From positions 179,232-243,231 of the forward strand of contig NZ_BMTY01000011.1 in assembly GCF_014649915.1 (NCBI RefSeq): a stretch of 64,000 bases of DNA, in the 5' to 3' direction. Of this stretch, positions 16,118 to 24,595 are shown piece after piece; position 1 is the stretch's first letter, and every line of letters begins with the position of its first letter. The stretch is from Streptomyces toxytricini. Lineage in GTDB: Bacteria > Actinomycetota > Actinomycetes > Streptomycetales > Streptomycetaceae. Under the pieces are notes generated by a model. It made no database searches and was not told the DNA's origin. It was given only the letters and a program-made list of their open reading frames with translations. A program made the translations under genes and the position numbers.

Positions 16118-16600
16118 TCAGGCGGCGTCGGCGGCCCTCCGCAGCTCCGCCGCGTCCAGCCGCTTCATCGTGAGCATCGCGGCGGTGGCGCGGGCGGCCC
16201 GGCCCGGGTCCGCGTCGGTGACCAGGTCGATGACCCCGGGCGGGATGACCTGCCAGGACACCCCGAACCGGTCCTTGACCCAGCCGCAGGCGGACTCCTC
16301 GCCGCCGTCGCCCACGAGCGTGTCGTAGTAGCGGTCCGCCTCCGCCTGGTCGTCGCAGTGGATCTGGAAGGAGATCGCCTCGGAGAAGCGGAACTCGGGT
16401 CCGCCGTTGAGGCCGACGAACTTCTGCCCGTTGACCTCGAACTCGACGGTGAGCACCTCGCCGGCCCGGTCGGGCACGGCGTCGGTGTAGTGGGCCGTCC
16501 TGCCGATCCCCCCGTCCTTGAAGACGGACACGTAGTACGCGGCGGCGGCCTCGGCCTCCCCGTCGAACCACAGGCACGTGGTGAAGCCCTTGCTGCTCAT
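16118..16600 (-). CDS. VOC family protein (PhnB / 3-demethylubiquinone methyltransferase-like fold)
   Basis: The product is 160 residues. MSSKGFTTCLWFDGEAEAAAAYY opens the protein, and the middle has GWVKDRFGVSWQVIP, the signature of the PhnB-type VOC (glyoxalase/bleomycin-resistance fold) proteins. Despite the family's historical name, these are not shown to be methyltransferases. The substrate and metal are unknown. The start is supported by GGAGG. It converges with the sirtuin gene. Confidence 0.82.
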   Translation of the reverse strand: MSSKGFTTCLWFDGEAEAAAAYYVSVFKDGGIGRTAHYTDAVPDRAGEVLTVEFEVNGQKFVGLNGGPEFRFSEAISFQIHCDDQAEADRYYDTLVGDGGEESACGWVKDRFGVSWQVIPPGVIDLVTDADPGRAARATAAMLTMKRLDAAELRRAADAA

Positions 16601-16738
16601 GACTGCCTCCAGGAGGGTGCGCGGCGGGGCGCCCGGTCGGGTGCCGCCCCGTGTCCCCTTGTAGACCGGCCCCGGGCCCCGAACTCATCGGTGGCCCGGG
16701 GCCGGGTGCGCCGGGTGCCCGGAGTGCACCCGTTCGGA

Positions 16739-19700
16739 CTACGCCTCGCCCGCGGCGCCCTTCGCCAGCATCCGGTCGACGACGCGCTCGGCGGCGCGGC
16801 CGTCGTCCAGGTCGCAGAACTCGGCGCGGAACGCGGCGCGCGCCCCCTTGTACTCCTCGCCGAGGGCGTCGGCGTTGCGGATGGCCTCGACGAGGGCGGC
16901 CGAGTCCTCCAGGAGCGGGCCGGGGGCCTTCTCCGCCAGGTCGAAGTTGAAGCCGCGCAGCGTGGACCGGTAGTGCTCCAGGTCGTAGGTGAAGAGCAGG
17001 ATCGGCCGGTCGGTCAGCGCGAAGTCGAACAGGGCGGAGGAGTAGTCCGAGACGAGCACGTCGGCGACGAGCAGCAGGTCCGTCGGGTCGGGCCAGCGGG
17101 AGACGTCGACGACGAAGCCGTCGCGGGCGCGGTCGCGGACCTGCTCGGTGACGTGGTGGTGGCCGCGGACGAGCAGGACGTGGTCGTCGCCGAGCTCGCG
17201 GCGCGCCGCGTCGAGGTCGATCTGCAGGTCGAGCTTGTAGCCGCCGGACCAGTCCTCGCGGTTCTCCCGCCAGGTCGGCATGTACAGGACGACCTTCTTG
17301 CCCTCGGGCAGGCCCAGCCGGCGCCGGACCTCGGCGATCCGCTCGGCGTCGGGGCGGACGAGCGCGTCGGTGCGGGGGGCGCCGGACTCGATGACCTCGC
17401 CCTCGTAGCCCAGGGCCCGCTTGAGGATCGGGGTGGCGTAGGAGCTCGGGGAGGCGAGCAGCGTCCACTGGGCGCTGTCGTGTTCCAGGCCCTCCAGGAC
17501 GTCGGGGCTCGTGTAGTAGTCGTGGATGAAGTCGTGACCGATCTCCTTGATCGGCGTGCCGTGCCAGGTCTGGACGACGACCTGGCCCGGGCGGCGCCGG
17601 AAGCGGCGCGGCACGCTGTCGTTCACGACGTAGTAGCGGGCCCGGGCCAGGGCGTCCCAGGCCTCGACGCTGTCGTGCTGGACGGCGCGGGCGGTCGGCG
17701 GGACCTCCGTGCGGCCGTCGCGGACCAGCCAGACGTGGTCGAGCTTCTCGCCTCGCCGCAGGAGCTCCTCGTGGATGGCTCGGGGCGAGTCGCCGCCGCC
17801 GTGGCCCTGGAAGGCGTCGTAGACGACGATGTCCTTCAGCGGCAGGGCGCGGCGCGCCGGGTAGGTCTCGAAGCGCAGGACGCGCTGGGCGTACCGGGAG
17901 CGGTCGTGCGGGCTCAGCATCGGGTCGGCGACGAGCACCATGCGGTCGTGGAAGCGGGCCTCGACGCGCATCCGGCGGCCCTCGGCGGAGAGGGCGACGG
18001 GGCCGGCGTGCAGCGCGGTCGGCGCGAACTGGACCGGGGCGCCGCGGTCGACGCCGAGCAGGCCCGCGGTGGTGCCGCCCTCGGAGACGGGGCGCAGGGT
18101 GGGCCACCAGCGGCCGCTGGGCAGGGGGGTGCGGCCCGCGTACGGCTCGGGGAGGAGGGGCGCGAAGGCCGCCTCGAAGCGGTCGCCGTCCCGGGTGACG
18201 GGGTAGCTGAACTCGGTGCCTCGGGCGTCGTGGAAGACGAGCTCGTACGGCTCGTCGGCCGGGGCGGTGAAGCGGCCGGTCAGCGTGATGGTGCCGTCCT
18301 GGGCCGAGACGGAGTCGACGAGCGGCGGCGAGGGCTGCACGGAGAGGGTGAGGTGGCCGGTGTTGCCGCGCTTTGCGTAGACGGACCGGTCGGCGTCCTC
18401 GCCGGGCAGGGGCAGGACGAGGCCGGCGAAGCCGGCGCGCTCGTCGTGGGCGAGGCGGTGCTCGCGGCCGTCGGCTCCGGTGACGGAGAGGCTCCACGGC
18501 TCGGGGGCCCACTCGCCGGGGCCGGCCTCGGCGTCCGGTACGGCGGCCAGGTCGGCCAGCGGCACCCGGGCGGTGAACGGGGTGCGTCCGCCGCGGGGTG
18601 TGCCGGTCTCGACGGGGAAGGTGGCGACGGTCCCGGTGGAGACGTGCACCGCGCGCAGGGTGGCGCCGCTGATGCCCGCGGCGAGCTCGCCGGCCACCTC
18701 GAGGGCGTCGTCGCCGCTGGGGCGGACGTCGAGGGCGCGGGCGCGGACGACCTCGACCTGGATGGTCAGGGCGCCCTGGGCGTTGGGGAGGATCCGGACG
18801 TCGGGGGCCACCCAGTGGGAGGGCGGGTTCTGGCCGGTGTCGGACTCGCCGCCCTTGAGGCGGGCGCGGTGGAGGCCGCCGGGGCCGGTGACGGCGATGG
18901 AGGTCGTCCATATGCCGTCGCGCCACTTGCCGCCGGACTGGAAGACGCTCGGGTCGACGACCGCGGCGAAGCCGGCCCAGTCGGCGTGGCGCAGCGCGAG
19001 GTGAGGGGCGTTGACGGTGGCCATCGGGGAGGCGACGGTGCGGGCGCCCACGACGGTGCGGCGGCGCTTGCCGCCCTCGCGGAAGACGAGCGCCTTGCGG
19101 GAGGCGAGGCGGTTCTCGGCGCCGAGGTGGCCGGGGATCGCGTAGCCGCGCAGGAGCAGCTTGCCGTCCTTCCAGACGGCCTGCTCCAGGCGGCTGACCA
19201 CGCGGCGCTCGCGCGTGCCGAGGGTGAGGAGCCTGGCGGGGACCGGCGGGCGGCCCTGCAGGAAGGGGTAGTCGGCCTGCGGGCGGGCGAGGCCCTTGAC
19301 GGGCACGCTGTAGTCGTAGTCGCGCTGGTGGTGGCAGAGGGCGATGAAGTCCTCCACGCGGCCCTCTGCGGCCAGGTACGCCTTGAGGCGGTCGGCGACG
19401 GTCAGGTTCGGCCACGGCTCGGGGCCGATCTCCTTGATGAGGCCGCCGACGTGCTCGACGAACGCGGCGCGGAACTCGGGGCCGCCCTCGCCGACGTACT
19501 TGTAGATGAGCGGGAGCTCCTCGCTCAGCACGTTGTGGTCGTAGTCGCGCAGGTAGCGGGCGTACTTCGGGCCCTGCTTGGCCTTGAGGGCCTCGCGGAC
19601 CAGGCGGACGGAGGTGACGCGGTCGATGACGGAGACCGGGTCGGTGGAGCGCTGGGTGATGGAGCGCTCGCCGGTCTCGCGGACGCGCCAGTGGTAGACG

Positions 19701-20314
19701 CAGTCGCCGAGGATGTCCACGCTGGAGGCGAAGTAGTGGGCGGGGATGCTGACCGGGGCGTCCTCGTAGAGGATGCCCTCGGGGTACTGGAAGCCGTGCT
19801 CGTCCCAGAAGCTGCGCCGGTAGACCTTGTTCCAGGCGGTGCGGTCGGTGACGAGCGCGGGGAACTTGGAGATGTGGGTCTTCAGCTGCGTCTTGGCGAA
19901 GGCCGCCCGGTGGCCCCAGGACTGCTGCATGCCGACGGAGCGGAAGCGCTTGACGTTGCCGCCGGCGAAGTCGGAGCCGGTCTCGTCGAGGGCGGCGATG
20001 AGCCGCTCGTAGGCGTAGTCCGGCATGGTGTCGTCGCTGTCGACGAAGGCCAGGTACTGGGTGCCCTCGGTGAGGTGCCGGGCGCCGACGTTGCGGGCGG
20101 CGCCGAGGCCGGCGTTCTCCTGCATGACCACCCGGAACCGCTTGTCCCGCGCGGCGAAGGCCTTGGCGATGGCGGCGCTGTTGTCCGTGGAACCGTCGTC
20201 GACCAGGATGCACTCGAAGTCGGCGAACGTCTGGGCGGCGATGGACTCCAGGCACTCGTCGAGGTAGAGCTCGACGTTGTAGACGGGGACGACGATGCTC
20301 AGGCGCGGGGGCAT
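16739..20314 (-). CDS. Bifunctional GT2 glycosyltransferase / CDP-glycerol glycerophosphotransferase (TagF-like)
   Basis: The product is 1191 residues. The N-terminus is a GT2 (GT-A) domain: SIVVPVYNVELYLDECLESI, ILVDDGSTDN and DSDD motifs, about 1-230. The middle (about 380-800) is beta-rich and of unknown fold. The C-terminal third is a TagB/TagF-type glycerophosphotransferase domain with VVQTWHGTPIKEIGHDF, VLYMPTWRENRED and SDYSSALFDFALTDRPILL. Together they suggest synthesis of a wall teichoic-acid-like or glycosylated polyol-phosphate polymer at the inner face of the membrane. It stands alone, without visible tagGH exporter genes nearby. A 180-bp upstream region contains an inverted repeat. 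Confidence 0.86.
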   Translation of the reverse strand: MPPRLSIVVPVYNVELYLDECLESIAAQTFADFECILVDDGSTDNSAAIAKAFAARDKRFRVVMQENAGLGAARNVGARHLTEGTQYLAFVDSDDTMPDYAYERLIAALDETGSDFAGGNVKRFRSVGMQQSWGHRAAFAKTQLKTHISKFPALVTDRTAWNKVYRRSFWDEHGFQYPEGILYEDAPVSIPAHYFASSVDILGDCVYHWRVRETGERSITQRSTDPVSVIDRVTSVRLVREALKAKQGPKYARYLRDYDHNVLSEELPLIYKYVGEGGPEFRAAFVEHVGGLIKEIGPEPWPNLTVADRLKAYLAAEGRVEDFIALCHHQRDYDYSVPVKGLARPQADYPFLQGRPPVPARLLTLGTRERRVVSRLEQAVWKDGKLLLRGYAIPGHLGAENRLASRKALVFREGGKRRRTVVGARTVASPMATVNAPHLALRHADWAGFAAVVDPSVFQSGGKWRDGIWTTSIAVTGPGGLHRARLKGGESDTGQNPPSHWVAPDVRILPNAQGALTIQVEVVRARALDVRPSGDDALEVAGELAAGISGATLRAVHVSTGTVATFPVETGTPRGGRTPFTARVPLADLAAVPDAEAGPGEWAPEPWSLSVTGADGREHRLAHDERAGFAGLVLPLPGEDADRSVYAKRGNTGHLTLSVQPSPPLVDSVSAQDGTITLTGRFTAPADEPYELVFHDARGTEFSYPVTRDGDRFEAAFAPLLPEPYAGRTPLPSGRWWPTLRPVSEGGTTAGLLGVDRGAPVQFAPTALHAGPVALSAEGRRMRVEARFHDRMVLVADPMLSPHDRSRYAQRVLRFETYPARRALPLKDIVVYDAFQGHGGGDSPRAIHEELLRRGEKLDHVWLVRDGRTEVPPTARAVQHDSVEAWDALARARYYVVNDSVPRRFRRRPGQVVVQTWHGTPIKEIGHDFIHDYYTSPDVLEGLEHDSAQWTLLASPSSYATPILKRALGYEGEVIESGAPRTDALVRPDAERIAEVRRRLGLPEGKKVVLYMPTWRENREDWSGGYKLDLQIDLDAARRELGDDHVLLVRGHHHVTEQVRDRARDGFVVDVSRWPDPTDLLLVADVLVSDYSSALFDFALTDRPILLFTYDLEHYRSTLRGFNFDLAEKAPGPLLEDSAALVEAIRNADALGEEYKGARAAFRAEFCDLDDGRAAERVVDRMLAKGAAGEA

Positions 20315-20369
20315 GGGGTGCGGGTTCTCCAGCGTGGGGAAAGCTCTTGGGATGATCAGTAGGTGAGAG

Positions 20370-20409
20370 CATCCTACTCGGTTACAGGATGATAAAGTCC
20401 CCCCATCCT
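20370..20409 (-). promoter_or_regulatory. Inverted repeat with a third half-site upstream of the TagF-like gene
   Basis: CATCCT at 20370-20375 and AGGATG at 20386-20391 form a perfect inverted repeat with a 10-bp spacer. A third CATCCT lies at 20404-20409. The surrounding 60 bp are clearly less GC-rich than the rest. The site lies 56 bp before the start of the glycosyltransferase gene, so it fits an operator at its promoter. Confidence 0.45.
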
Positions 20410-20494
20410 GGACATATCCCACGGTCCGCCGGGACGGACGGCAAAGAATTCCGCCGTCCGCCACCTCGGCGTCGGTGTCGGGCCGAACCCCGGC

Positions 20495-20866
20495 TCAGAT
20501 TTCGAGCTCGTTCTCGATCCTCTTCAGCTGGTGCCGGGCCATGGCCAGGTTGGCGCGTCCGCGGTCCAGCGCGAGGTACAGGAAGAAGCCCGAGGCGCCC
20601 CGCCCCTTCAACAGCCGGATCAGGTGGTACTGGCCGCCCAGGGTGATCAGGATGTCCTCGATCTCGTCCTTGAGGCCGAGCATCTCCATGGTGCGGACCT
20701 TCGCGCGGACCACGTCGGTGTTGCCGGCCGCGGCGACGCCCAGGTCGAGCTCCTTGCCGCCGCCGACGGTGCCGAGCGCCATGCCGCTGCCGTAGTCGAC
20801 GAGGGCGGCGCCGATCGCGCCGTCGATCACGGTGGTCGCTTCCTTGAGCGCGGTTTCGACGTTCAC
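20495..20866 (-). CDS. Roadblock/LC7-domain protein (third of three)
   Basis: The product is 123 residues from a GTG start with GAGGAA upstream. The fold is roadblock/LC7-like: ALVDYGSGMALGTVGGG, then DILITLGGQYHLIRLLKGRGASGFFLYLALDRGRANLAMARHQLKRIENEL. It has no signal peptide or membrane segment. Roadblock proteins are scaffolds or GTPase-activating partners of small Ras-like GTPases (for example MglB with MglA) and occur in Streptomyces conservons. Here no GTPase or sensor kinase is adjacent. It is the last gene of a four-gene operon, 43 bp after the previous one. Confidence 0.78.
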   Translation of the reverse strand: MNVETALKEATTVIDGAIGAALVDYGSGMALGTVGGGKELDLGVAAAGNTDVVRAKVRTMEMLGLKDEIEDILITLGGQYHLIRLLKGRGASGFFLYLALDRGRANLAMARHQLKRIENELEI

Positions 20867-20909
20867 GGTGTGTTCCTCTTTCTTCGGGTGGTGGGGTGCT
20901 GCATGCGGG

Positions 20910-21386
20910 TCAGCCGGCCGGACCCGGCCGCGCCGGCGGGAGCGCGGGCGGCAGCGGGGGCCGGGGCGGGGCGGTTGCCGCGACCCGGCGGGCCAGGGTG
21001 TGGTCGAGCAGCTCCGCTATGCGGAGGCTGGAGCGGCGGGCCTCGAGGTGCAGCCGGCCCACGTTGACGCGGGGCTCCGCGATCAGGGTGAGGACGGCGG
21101 CGTCACCGGCCGCGTAGGTGGCCACGTAGCCGTGCTCGCCGCGGACGAGCAGTTCGCGGAATCCGCCCTGCCCGGTGCTGTCGCTGAGCCGCTGGGCCAC
21201 CCCGAGGGCGGCCGCGGTCAGGGCCGCGACGGCCTCGACCTCGGTGGCGGCGCTGTCCTGGGCGAGGACCAGCCCGTCGGAGCTGCCGGCCAGGGCGCCG
21301 CTGAGCTGCGGGACCCGGGCTCGGAGCCGGCGGAGCTCGGCGAGTATCTCGGCTTCGGCCTCGGCGGGCACCATCGCCGTGCTCAT
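20910..21386 (-). CDS. Roadblock/LC7-domain protein (second of three)
   Basis: The product is 158 residues with AGGAG before the ATG. The N-terminal helix (AEAEAEILAELRRLRARVPQL) is followed by a roadblock core (GLVLAQDSAATEVEAVAALTAAALGVAQRL...FRELLVRGEHGYVATYAAGDAAVLTLIAE) and a Pro-rich tail of about 20 residues. It resembles the conservon CvnB type of roadblock protein, but the DUF742 and GTPase genes that normally follow are absent. It lies 80 bp downstream of the DUF4388-like gene with a strong hairpin in between. Confidence 0.8.
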   Translation of the reverse strand: MSTAMVPAEAEAEILAELRRLRARVPQLSGALAGSSDGLVLAQDSAATEVEAVAALTAAALGVAQRLSDSTGQGGFRELLVRGEHGYVATYAAGDAAVLTLIAEPRVNVGRLHLEARRSSLRIAELLDHTLARRVAATAPPRPPLPPALPPARPGPAG

Positions 21387-21414
21387 GTCGGCTTGTCTCC
21401 TTTCGGGCTGCCTC

Positions 21415-21443
21415 CGCTCGGAGCGGTCGGCGCGCTCCGAGCG
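21415..21443 (-). other. Perfect hairpin inside the roadblock operon
   Basis: CGCTCGGAGCG (21415-21425) pairs with CGCTCCGAGCG (21433-21443) around a 7-base loop in the 80-bp gap between two operon genes. There is no T tract. It could be an attenuator, a processing site or a transcript stabiliser that sets different levels of the two halves. Confidence 0.6.
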
Positions 21444-21466
21444 CAGAGCCGGTCGCAGCGGGAGCC

Positions 21467-22246
21467 TCACAGGCTTGCCTCCAGTGCGTCGCGTAACCGG
21501 CGGAGCAGCGCCACGTCCGGGGATTGGGTGTCGGTCATCCAGTCGGGCAGGGTGGTCGCGGCGCGCACGGCCCGGACCGGTGCGAGCGGAGTCTCCACCA
21601 GTCCGGCCGCGGCCAGCCGCCGCACGTCGAGGAGGGTGTGGAAGGCCGGCCGGCCCAGCACCCAGGCGAGGTCCGCCGGGGTCCGCAGGCCGTCCGCGTG
21701 CGCGAGCAGGGCGCGCTGGCGGGCCGTGACGGTCTGGCCGGGGGCGGCGGCGCGGGGCACCACGGGGGAGGTGTCGAGCTGCGGGTAGGGCCACACCGCG
21801 TCGAGCAGCTCCCGCCGGCGCCGGGTCTCGCGCTCGACGGCCGCGGCGGGGACGGAGCGGACGGAGCCGATCCAGTGGGTGGCGCCGCGGCGGAACCGGG
21901 AGGGTCCGCTGCCCGGCGAGAGGGCGAAGAAGGCGGCGTCGAAGATGGCGGCGAGGTGGCATATCTCCAGTTCTCCGCCGGCGAGGCCGCCGCTGTCGAC
22001 GAGGAAGCGGGCGACCTGGCGGCGGGCGCCGGCCCGGTCGACGGCCTCGCGCCAGCGTTCGGGGGCGAGGCCACCGCCGGTGGTGAGGAGGACGTCGAGG
22101 CCGGGGGTGGCCGGGCTCTCCGCGTGGACGATGCGGCCGTCCTCCAGGAAGAGGGTGCCGCGGTCGCGGAGCAGGGCGCCGGTGGCGCGCTCGGCGGCGA
22201 GCCGGGTGAGCAGGGGGGACACGGCGGCGGTGGCGAGGGCGGTCAT
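21467..22246 (-). CDS. DUF4388-like (PATAN-type) regulator-associated protein, TTA-containing
   Basis: The product is 259 residues. The N-terminal part (LLTRLAAERATGALLRDRGTLFLEDGRIVHAES...) resembles DUF4388/PATAN domains of prokaryotic response-regulator systems. The C-terminal part (ALLAHADGLRTPADLAWVLGRPAFHTLLDVRRLAAAGLVE) looks like a winged-helix module. It starts within the stop of the upstream roadblock gene (4-bp ATGA overlap), so translation is coupled. Leu251 is encoded by TTA (21494-21496), making full-length translation dependent on the bldA tRNA. The function is inferred to be signalling with the roadblock partners. Confidence 0.7.
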   Translation of the reverse strand: MTALATAAVSPLLTRLAAERATGALLRDRGTLFLEDGRIVHAESPATPGLDVLLTTGGGLAPERWREAVDRAGARRQVARFLVDSGGLAGGELEICHLAAIFDAAFFALSPGSGPSRFRRGATHWIGSVRSVPAAAVERETRRRRELLDAVWPYPQLDTSPVVPRAAAPGQTVTARQRALLAHADGLRTPADLAWVLGRPAFHTLLDVRRLAAAGLVETPLAPVRAVRAATTLPDWMTDTQSPDVALLRRLRDALEASL

Positions 22247-22653
22247 CTGAGCACCAGCCCCTCCGCGAGGGCCCTCAGTCTGAGCCGGGCAAGGGCGAGG
22301 TTGCCCTCGGTGCGGTCCAGCCACAGGTGGAGGAAGACGCTGCTGTCGAAGCTGGTCTCGACGAAGCGGAGCACGTGGTAGCCGCTGCGGGTGGTCACGA
22401 TCACGTCCTCCACGGGCTGGGCCCGGTCGGCCCCCGCGCCCGGCGCCGCCTCGGGGCCGGCCTGCGCGAACGACTCGTACTCGGCCGCCGCCCGGGCCAG
22501 CTCCGCCGTCTCGGCCGCCGTGGTCTCGTGGTCCCCGACCGGCGAGTCCCCGGCGGTCCCCAGGGCCAGCCCGCTGCTCCAGTCCACCAGCGCGGCGCCG
22601 CGTGCACCGGGCAGCGCCATGGCTTCGAGCAGGCATTCGTCGATCCCGGGCAA
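22243..22653 (-). CDS. Roadblock/LC7-like protein (first of three)
   Basis: The product is 136 residues. The best start is TTG at 22653, preceded by GGGAGGGGAG; an ATG start would cut into the fold. The core reads GARGAALVDWSSGLALGTAG, then DVIVTTRSGYHVLRFVETSFDSSVFLHLWLDRTEGNLALARLRLRAL, closely parallel to the protein at 20495-20866. These two are probably paralogues within one operon. It overlaps the next gene by 4 bp. It is the promoter-proximal gene and is divergent from a PucR-type regulator. Confidence 0.72.
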   Translation of the reverse strand: MPGIDECLLEAMALPGARGAALVDWSSGLALGTAGDSPVGDHETTAAETAELARAAAEYESFAQAGPEAAPGAGADRAQPVEDVIVTTRSGYHVLRFVETSFDSSVFLHLWLDRTEGNLALARLRLRALAEGLVLR

Positions 22654-22755
22654 CGCGGGCTCCCCTCCCGGCCAGATGTGCGAAGCGCACGGTCCTTCGG
22701 CGCGACAGGAGGGAACCTACTCAAGTTCCGCAGCGTGCAACGGCCTTCCGGCATT

Positions 22756-22777
22756 TTCCGCGGGAACATGCGCGGAA
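22756..22777. promoter_or_regulatory. Inverted repeat in the divergent region (roadblock operon / PucR gene)
   Basis: TTCCGCG (22756-22762) and CGCGGAA (22771-22777) form perfect 7-bp arms with an 8-bp spacer, about 100 bp upstream of the roadblock operon start. It is a candidate operator. No regulator is assigned. Confidence 0.4.
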
Positions 22778-22814
22778 CCGCGCGACACCTTGGCCGGAAC
22801 CCGACAACTTTTGA

Positions 22815-22833
22815 CCGTGATTGCTGATCACGG
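22815..22833. promoter_or_regulatory. 19-bp palindrome upstream of the PucR-type gene
   Basis: CCGTGAT (22815-22821) and ATCACGG (22827-22833) flank a 5-bp spacer with no mismatch. It lies 99 bp before the PucR-type gene and 162 bp before the roadblock operon, in a relatively AT-rich stretch. It is a plausible operator for autoregulation or for a linked regulator. Confidence 0.5.
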
Positions 22834-22931
22834 CGCGGCGGGTGTCCGACGGCCGCCCCTTGCGGACCCGCCGGCGGAAGGGCCGCCCCGGCCCTGTCCA
22901 CCGGCCCGGCTTCCGTGCCACCCTGCCCCTC

Positions 22932-24140
22932 ATGGAGCCGATCATCATCGACGAGATACGGGAGGACCTCTCCCGCCGCATCGCCGCGACGGCGGACCGG
23001 CTCGCCGAGCGGACGCTGGCCGACGACCCCGCGTACGCCGCGCTGCTCGGGCGCGGCGAGCTGCGCGACCGGATCCACCACAACCTCGCGCAGTCCGTCG
23101 ACGGGCTGGTGCGCAGCTCGCGCGGGCTGCCGGTCGAGCTCGCCGACGCCCGGGCGACGGGAACGCTGCGCGCCGAGCAGGGCCTGCCGCTCGCCTCCCT
23201 GCTGCGCACGTACCGGCGCGGCGGCCGGCTGCTGTGGCACACCCTGACCGAGGCCGTCACGGCACACGACCCGGCCGCGCTGCCGCGGCTGCTGCCGCTC
23301 GCGTCCGTGCTGTGGGACGTCCTGGACCAGATGACGGACGCCGTGGCGGAGGCGTACCGGCGTACGGAGGCGGCGCGCTGCGACCGCGACCGGGAGCGCC
23401 GTGCGGCCCTGCTGGACACGCTGCTGGACGGCGGGGGCGCCGCCGACGGCCCGGCCGTCTCCGAGGCGGCGGCACAGCTGGGGCTCCCCGAGCGGGGCCG
23501 GTTCGCGGTGGTTGTCCTCGCCCCCGGCGCCACCGGCGGCGTACCGGCCGAGCCGCCGGCCGCGGGCGGGCCGCGCATGCTGTGGCGGATCCGCTCCGAC
23601 GGCGAGACCGGCCTGGCGGACCTCGGCCGGCACCCGCTGGAGGCGGTCCGGGAGCTGCTGGCCCCGCTGGGCGTGCGGGCGGGCATCAGCCCGGTGGTGG
23701 AGGCGCCCGGCGACCTGACGCGGGCGCGCTGGCTGGCCGCGCTCGCACTGCGCACCGTCCCCGCCCGGGCGGGCGCCGGCGCGGCGCTGCTCGACGAGCG
23801 GCTCCCGATGGCCCTGGTGGCGGCGCAGGCCGAACTCGCGGACCGGCTGCGGCAGGTGGTCCTCGGCCCGGTGCTGGCGCTGCCCGCGGAGGACTGCCGG
23901 GTGCTGCTGGGCACGCTGGGCACCTGGCTGACCTGCCAGGGCTCGACGACGCAGGCCGCGCAGCGCCTGTACTGCCACCGCAACACCGTCTCCAACCGGC
24001 TGCGCCGCCTGGAACAGCTGACGGGCCGCTCCCTGTCCGACCCGGCGCACGTGGTCGAACTCTCCCTGGCCCACACGGCGCACCTCCAACACCCCACCGC
24101 CACCCCACCCCGAAACCCCCGCCCGCGCAGGGCGCCGTAG
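22932..24140 (+). CDS. PucR/CdaR-type helix-turn-helix regulator
   Basis: The product is 402 residues. A helical N-terminal sensor region (IREDLSRRIAATADRLAERTLADDP...LLRTYRRGGRLLWHTLTEAV) is the type common in Streptomyces PucR-like regulators. A central GGDEF-remnant-like domain follows. The C-terminal HTH reads STTQAAQRLYCHRNTVSNRLRRLEQLTGRSL (about 343-373). The ATG has no clear ribosome binding site, so the start could differ by a few codons. It is divergent from the roadblock operon across a 278-bp region holding two palindromes. Its targets are unknown. Confidence 0.82.
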   Translation: MEPIIIDEIREDLSRRIAATADRLAERTLADDPAYAALLGRGELRDRIHHNLAQSVDGLVRSSRGLPVELADARATGTLRAEQGLPLASLLRTYRRGGRLLWHTLTEAVTAHDPAALPRLLPLASVLWDVLDQMTDAVAEAYRRTEAARCDRDRERRAALLDTLLDGGGAADGPAVSEAAAQLGLPERGRFAVVVLAPGATGGVPAEPPAAGGPRMLWRIRSDGETGLADLGRHPLEAVRELLAPLGVRAGISPVVEAPGDLTRARWLAALALRTVPARAGAGAALLDERLPMALVAAQAELADRLRQVVLGPVLALPAEDCRVLLGTLGTWLTCQGSTTQAAQRLYCHRNTVSNRLRRLEQLTGRSLSDPAHVVELSLAHTAHLQHPTATPPRNPRPRRAP

Positions 24141-24226
24141 TGGCAGGCCGAGGGCCGTGGCCCAGGGTGGGCCGCTGGACGAACGGGGGGCGCTTGTCAC
24201 GCAATACGGCCGGAACGGAGGCCGAA

Positions 24227-24595
24227 ATGAAAATGAAGGGGATCACGTTCTGCGCCTGGCGCGGAGAGCACTACGTGACCCTGGCCGAGCTGCTGGTACG
24301 CCTGGGCAGCTTCGGCCTGGACCTGACGTGGCGGGTCGCCTGCGACGAGGTCGGCCATCCCCGCTGCGCCGAGATCGAGCGGCGGTCCGCCGACGCAGGC
24401 ATGGACACGTTGACCCTGTTGTCGCTGACGACACCGTTTCTCCAGCTGATCGACGCCGAGGCGCGGGGGTTCGCCGGCGATCGGCTGGTGCTCGTCCTGC
24501 AGGAGGTGGACAGCTCGCTGTGGGACGTCAGGGCGGCCGATGAACGCCTCCTCGACGAACTGCGGCACCACTTCCCGGACGCCGCGGACCTCTGA
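24227..24595 (+). CDS. Small conserved-looking protein of unknown function
   Basis: The product is 122 residues, with GGAGG before the ATG. It is a soluble, mixed alpha/beta protein with no signal. Landmarks are FCAWRGEHYVTLAELLVRLGSFG, ACDEVGHPRCAEIE and LVLVLQEVDSSLWDVRAADERLLDELRHHFPDA. The composition is less extreme than that of the shadow frames and the codon usage is typical, so I believe it is real. No family was recognised. It could be cotranscribed with the PucR-type regulator, 86 bp upstream. Confidence 0.6.
   Translation: MKMKGITFCAWRGEHYVTLAELLVRLGSFGLDLTWRVACDEVGHPRCAEIERRSADAGMDTLTLLSLTTPFLQLIDAEARGFAGDRLVLVLQEVDSSLWDVRAADERLLDELRHHFPDAADL

Noticed and set aside
16358..20362. 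A 1334-residue frame opposite the TagF-like gene
   Set aside because: It lies entirely antisense to the well-supported glycosyltransferase gene, is rich in Gly/Val/Asp/Arg and shows no domain. It is a codon-bias shadow.
22401..24200. A long minus-strand frame over the PucR-type gene
   Set aside because: Its sequence is low-complexity Gly/Arg/Gln and the sense strand encodes a complete regulator with a typical HTH.
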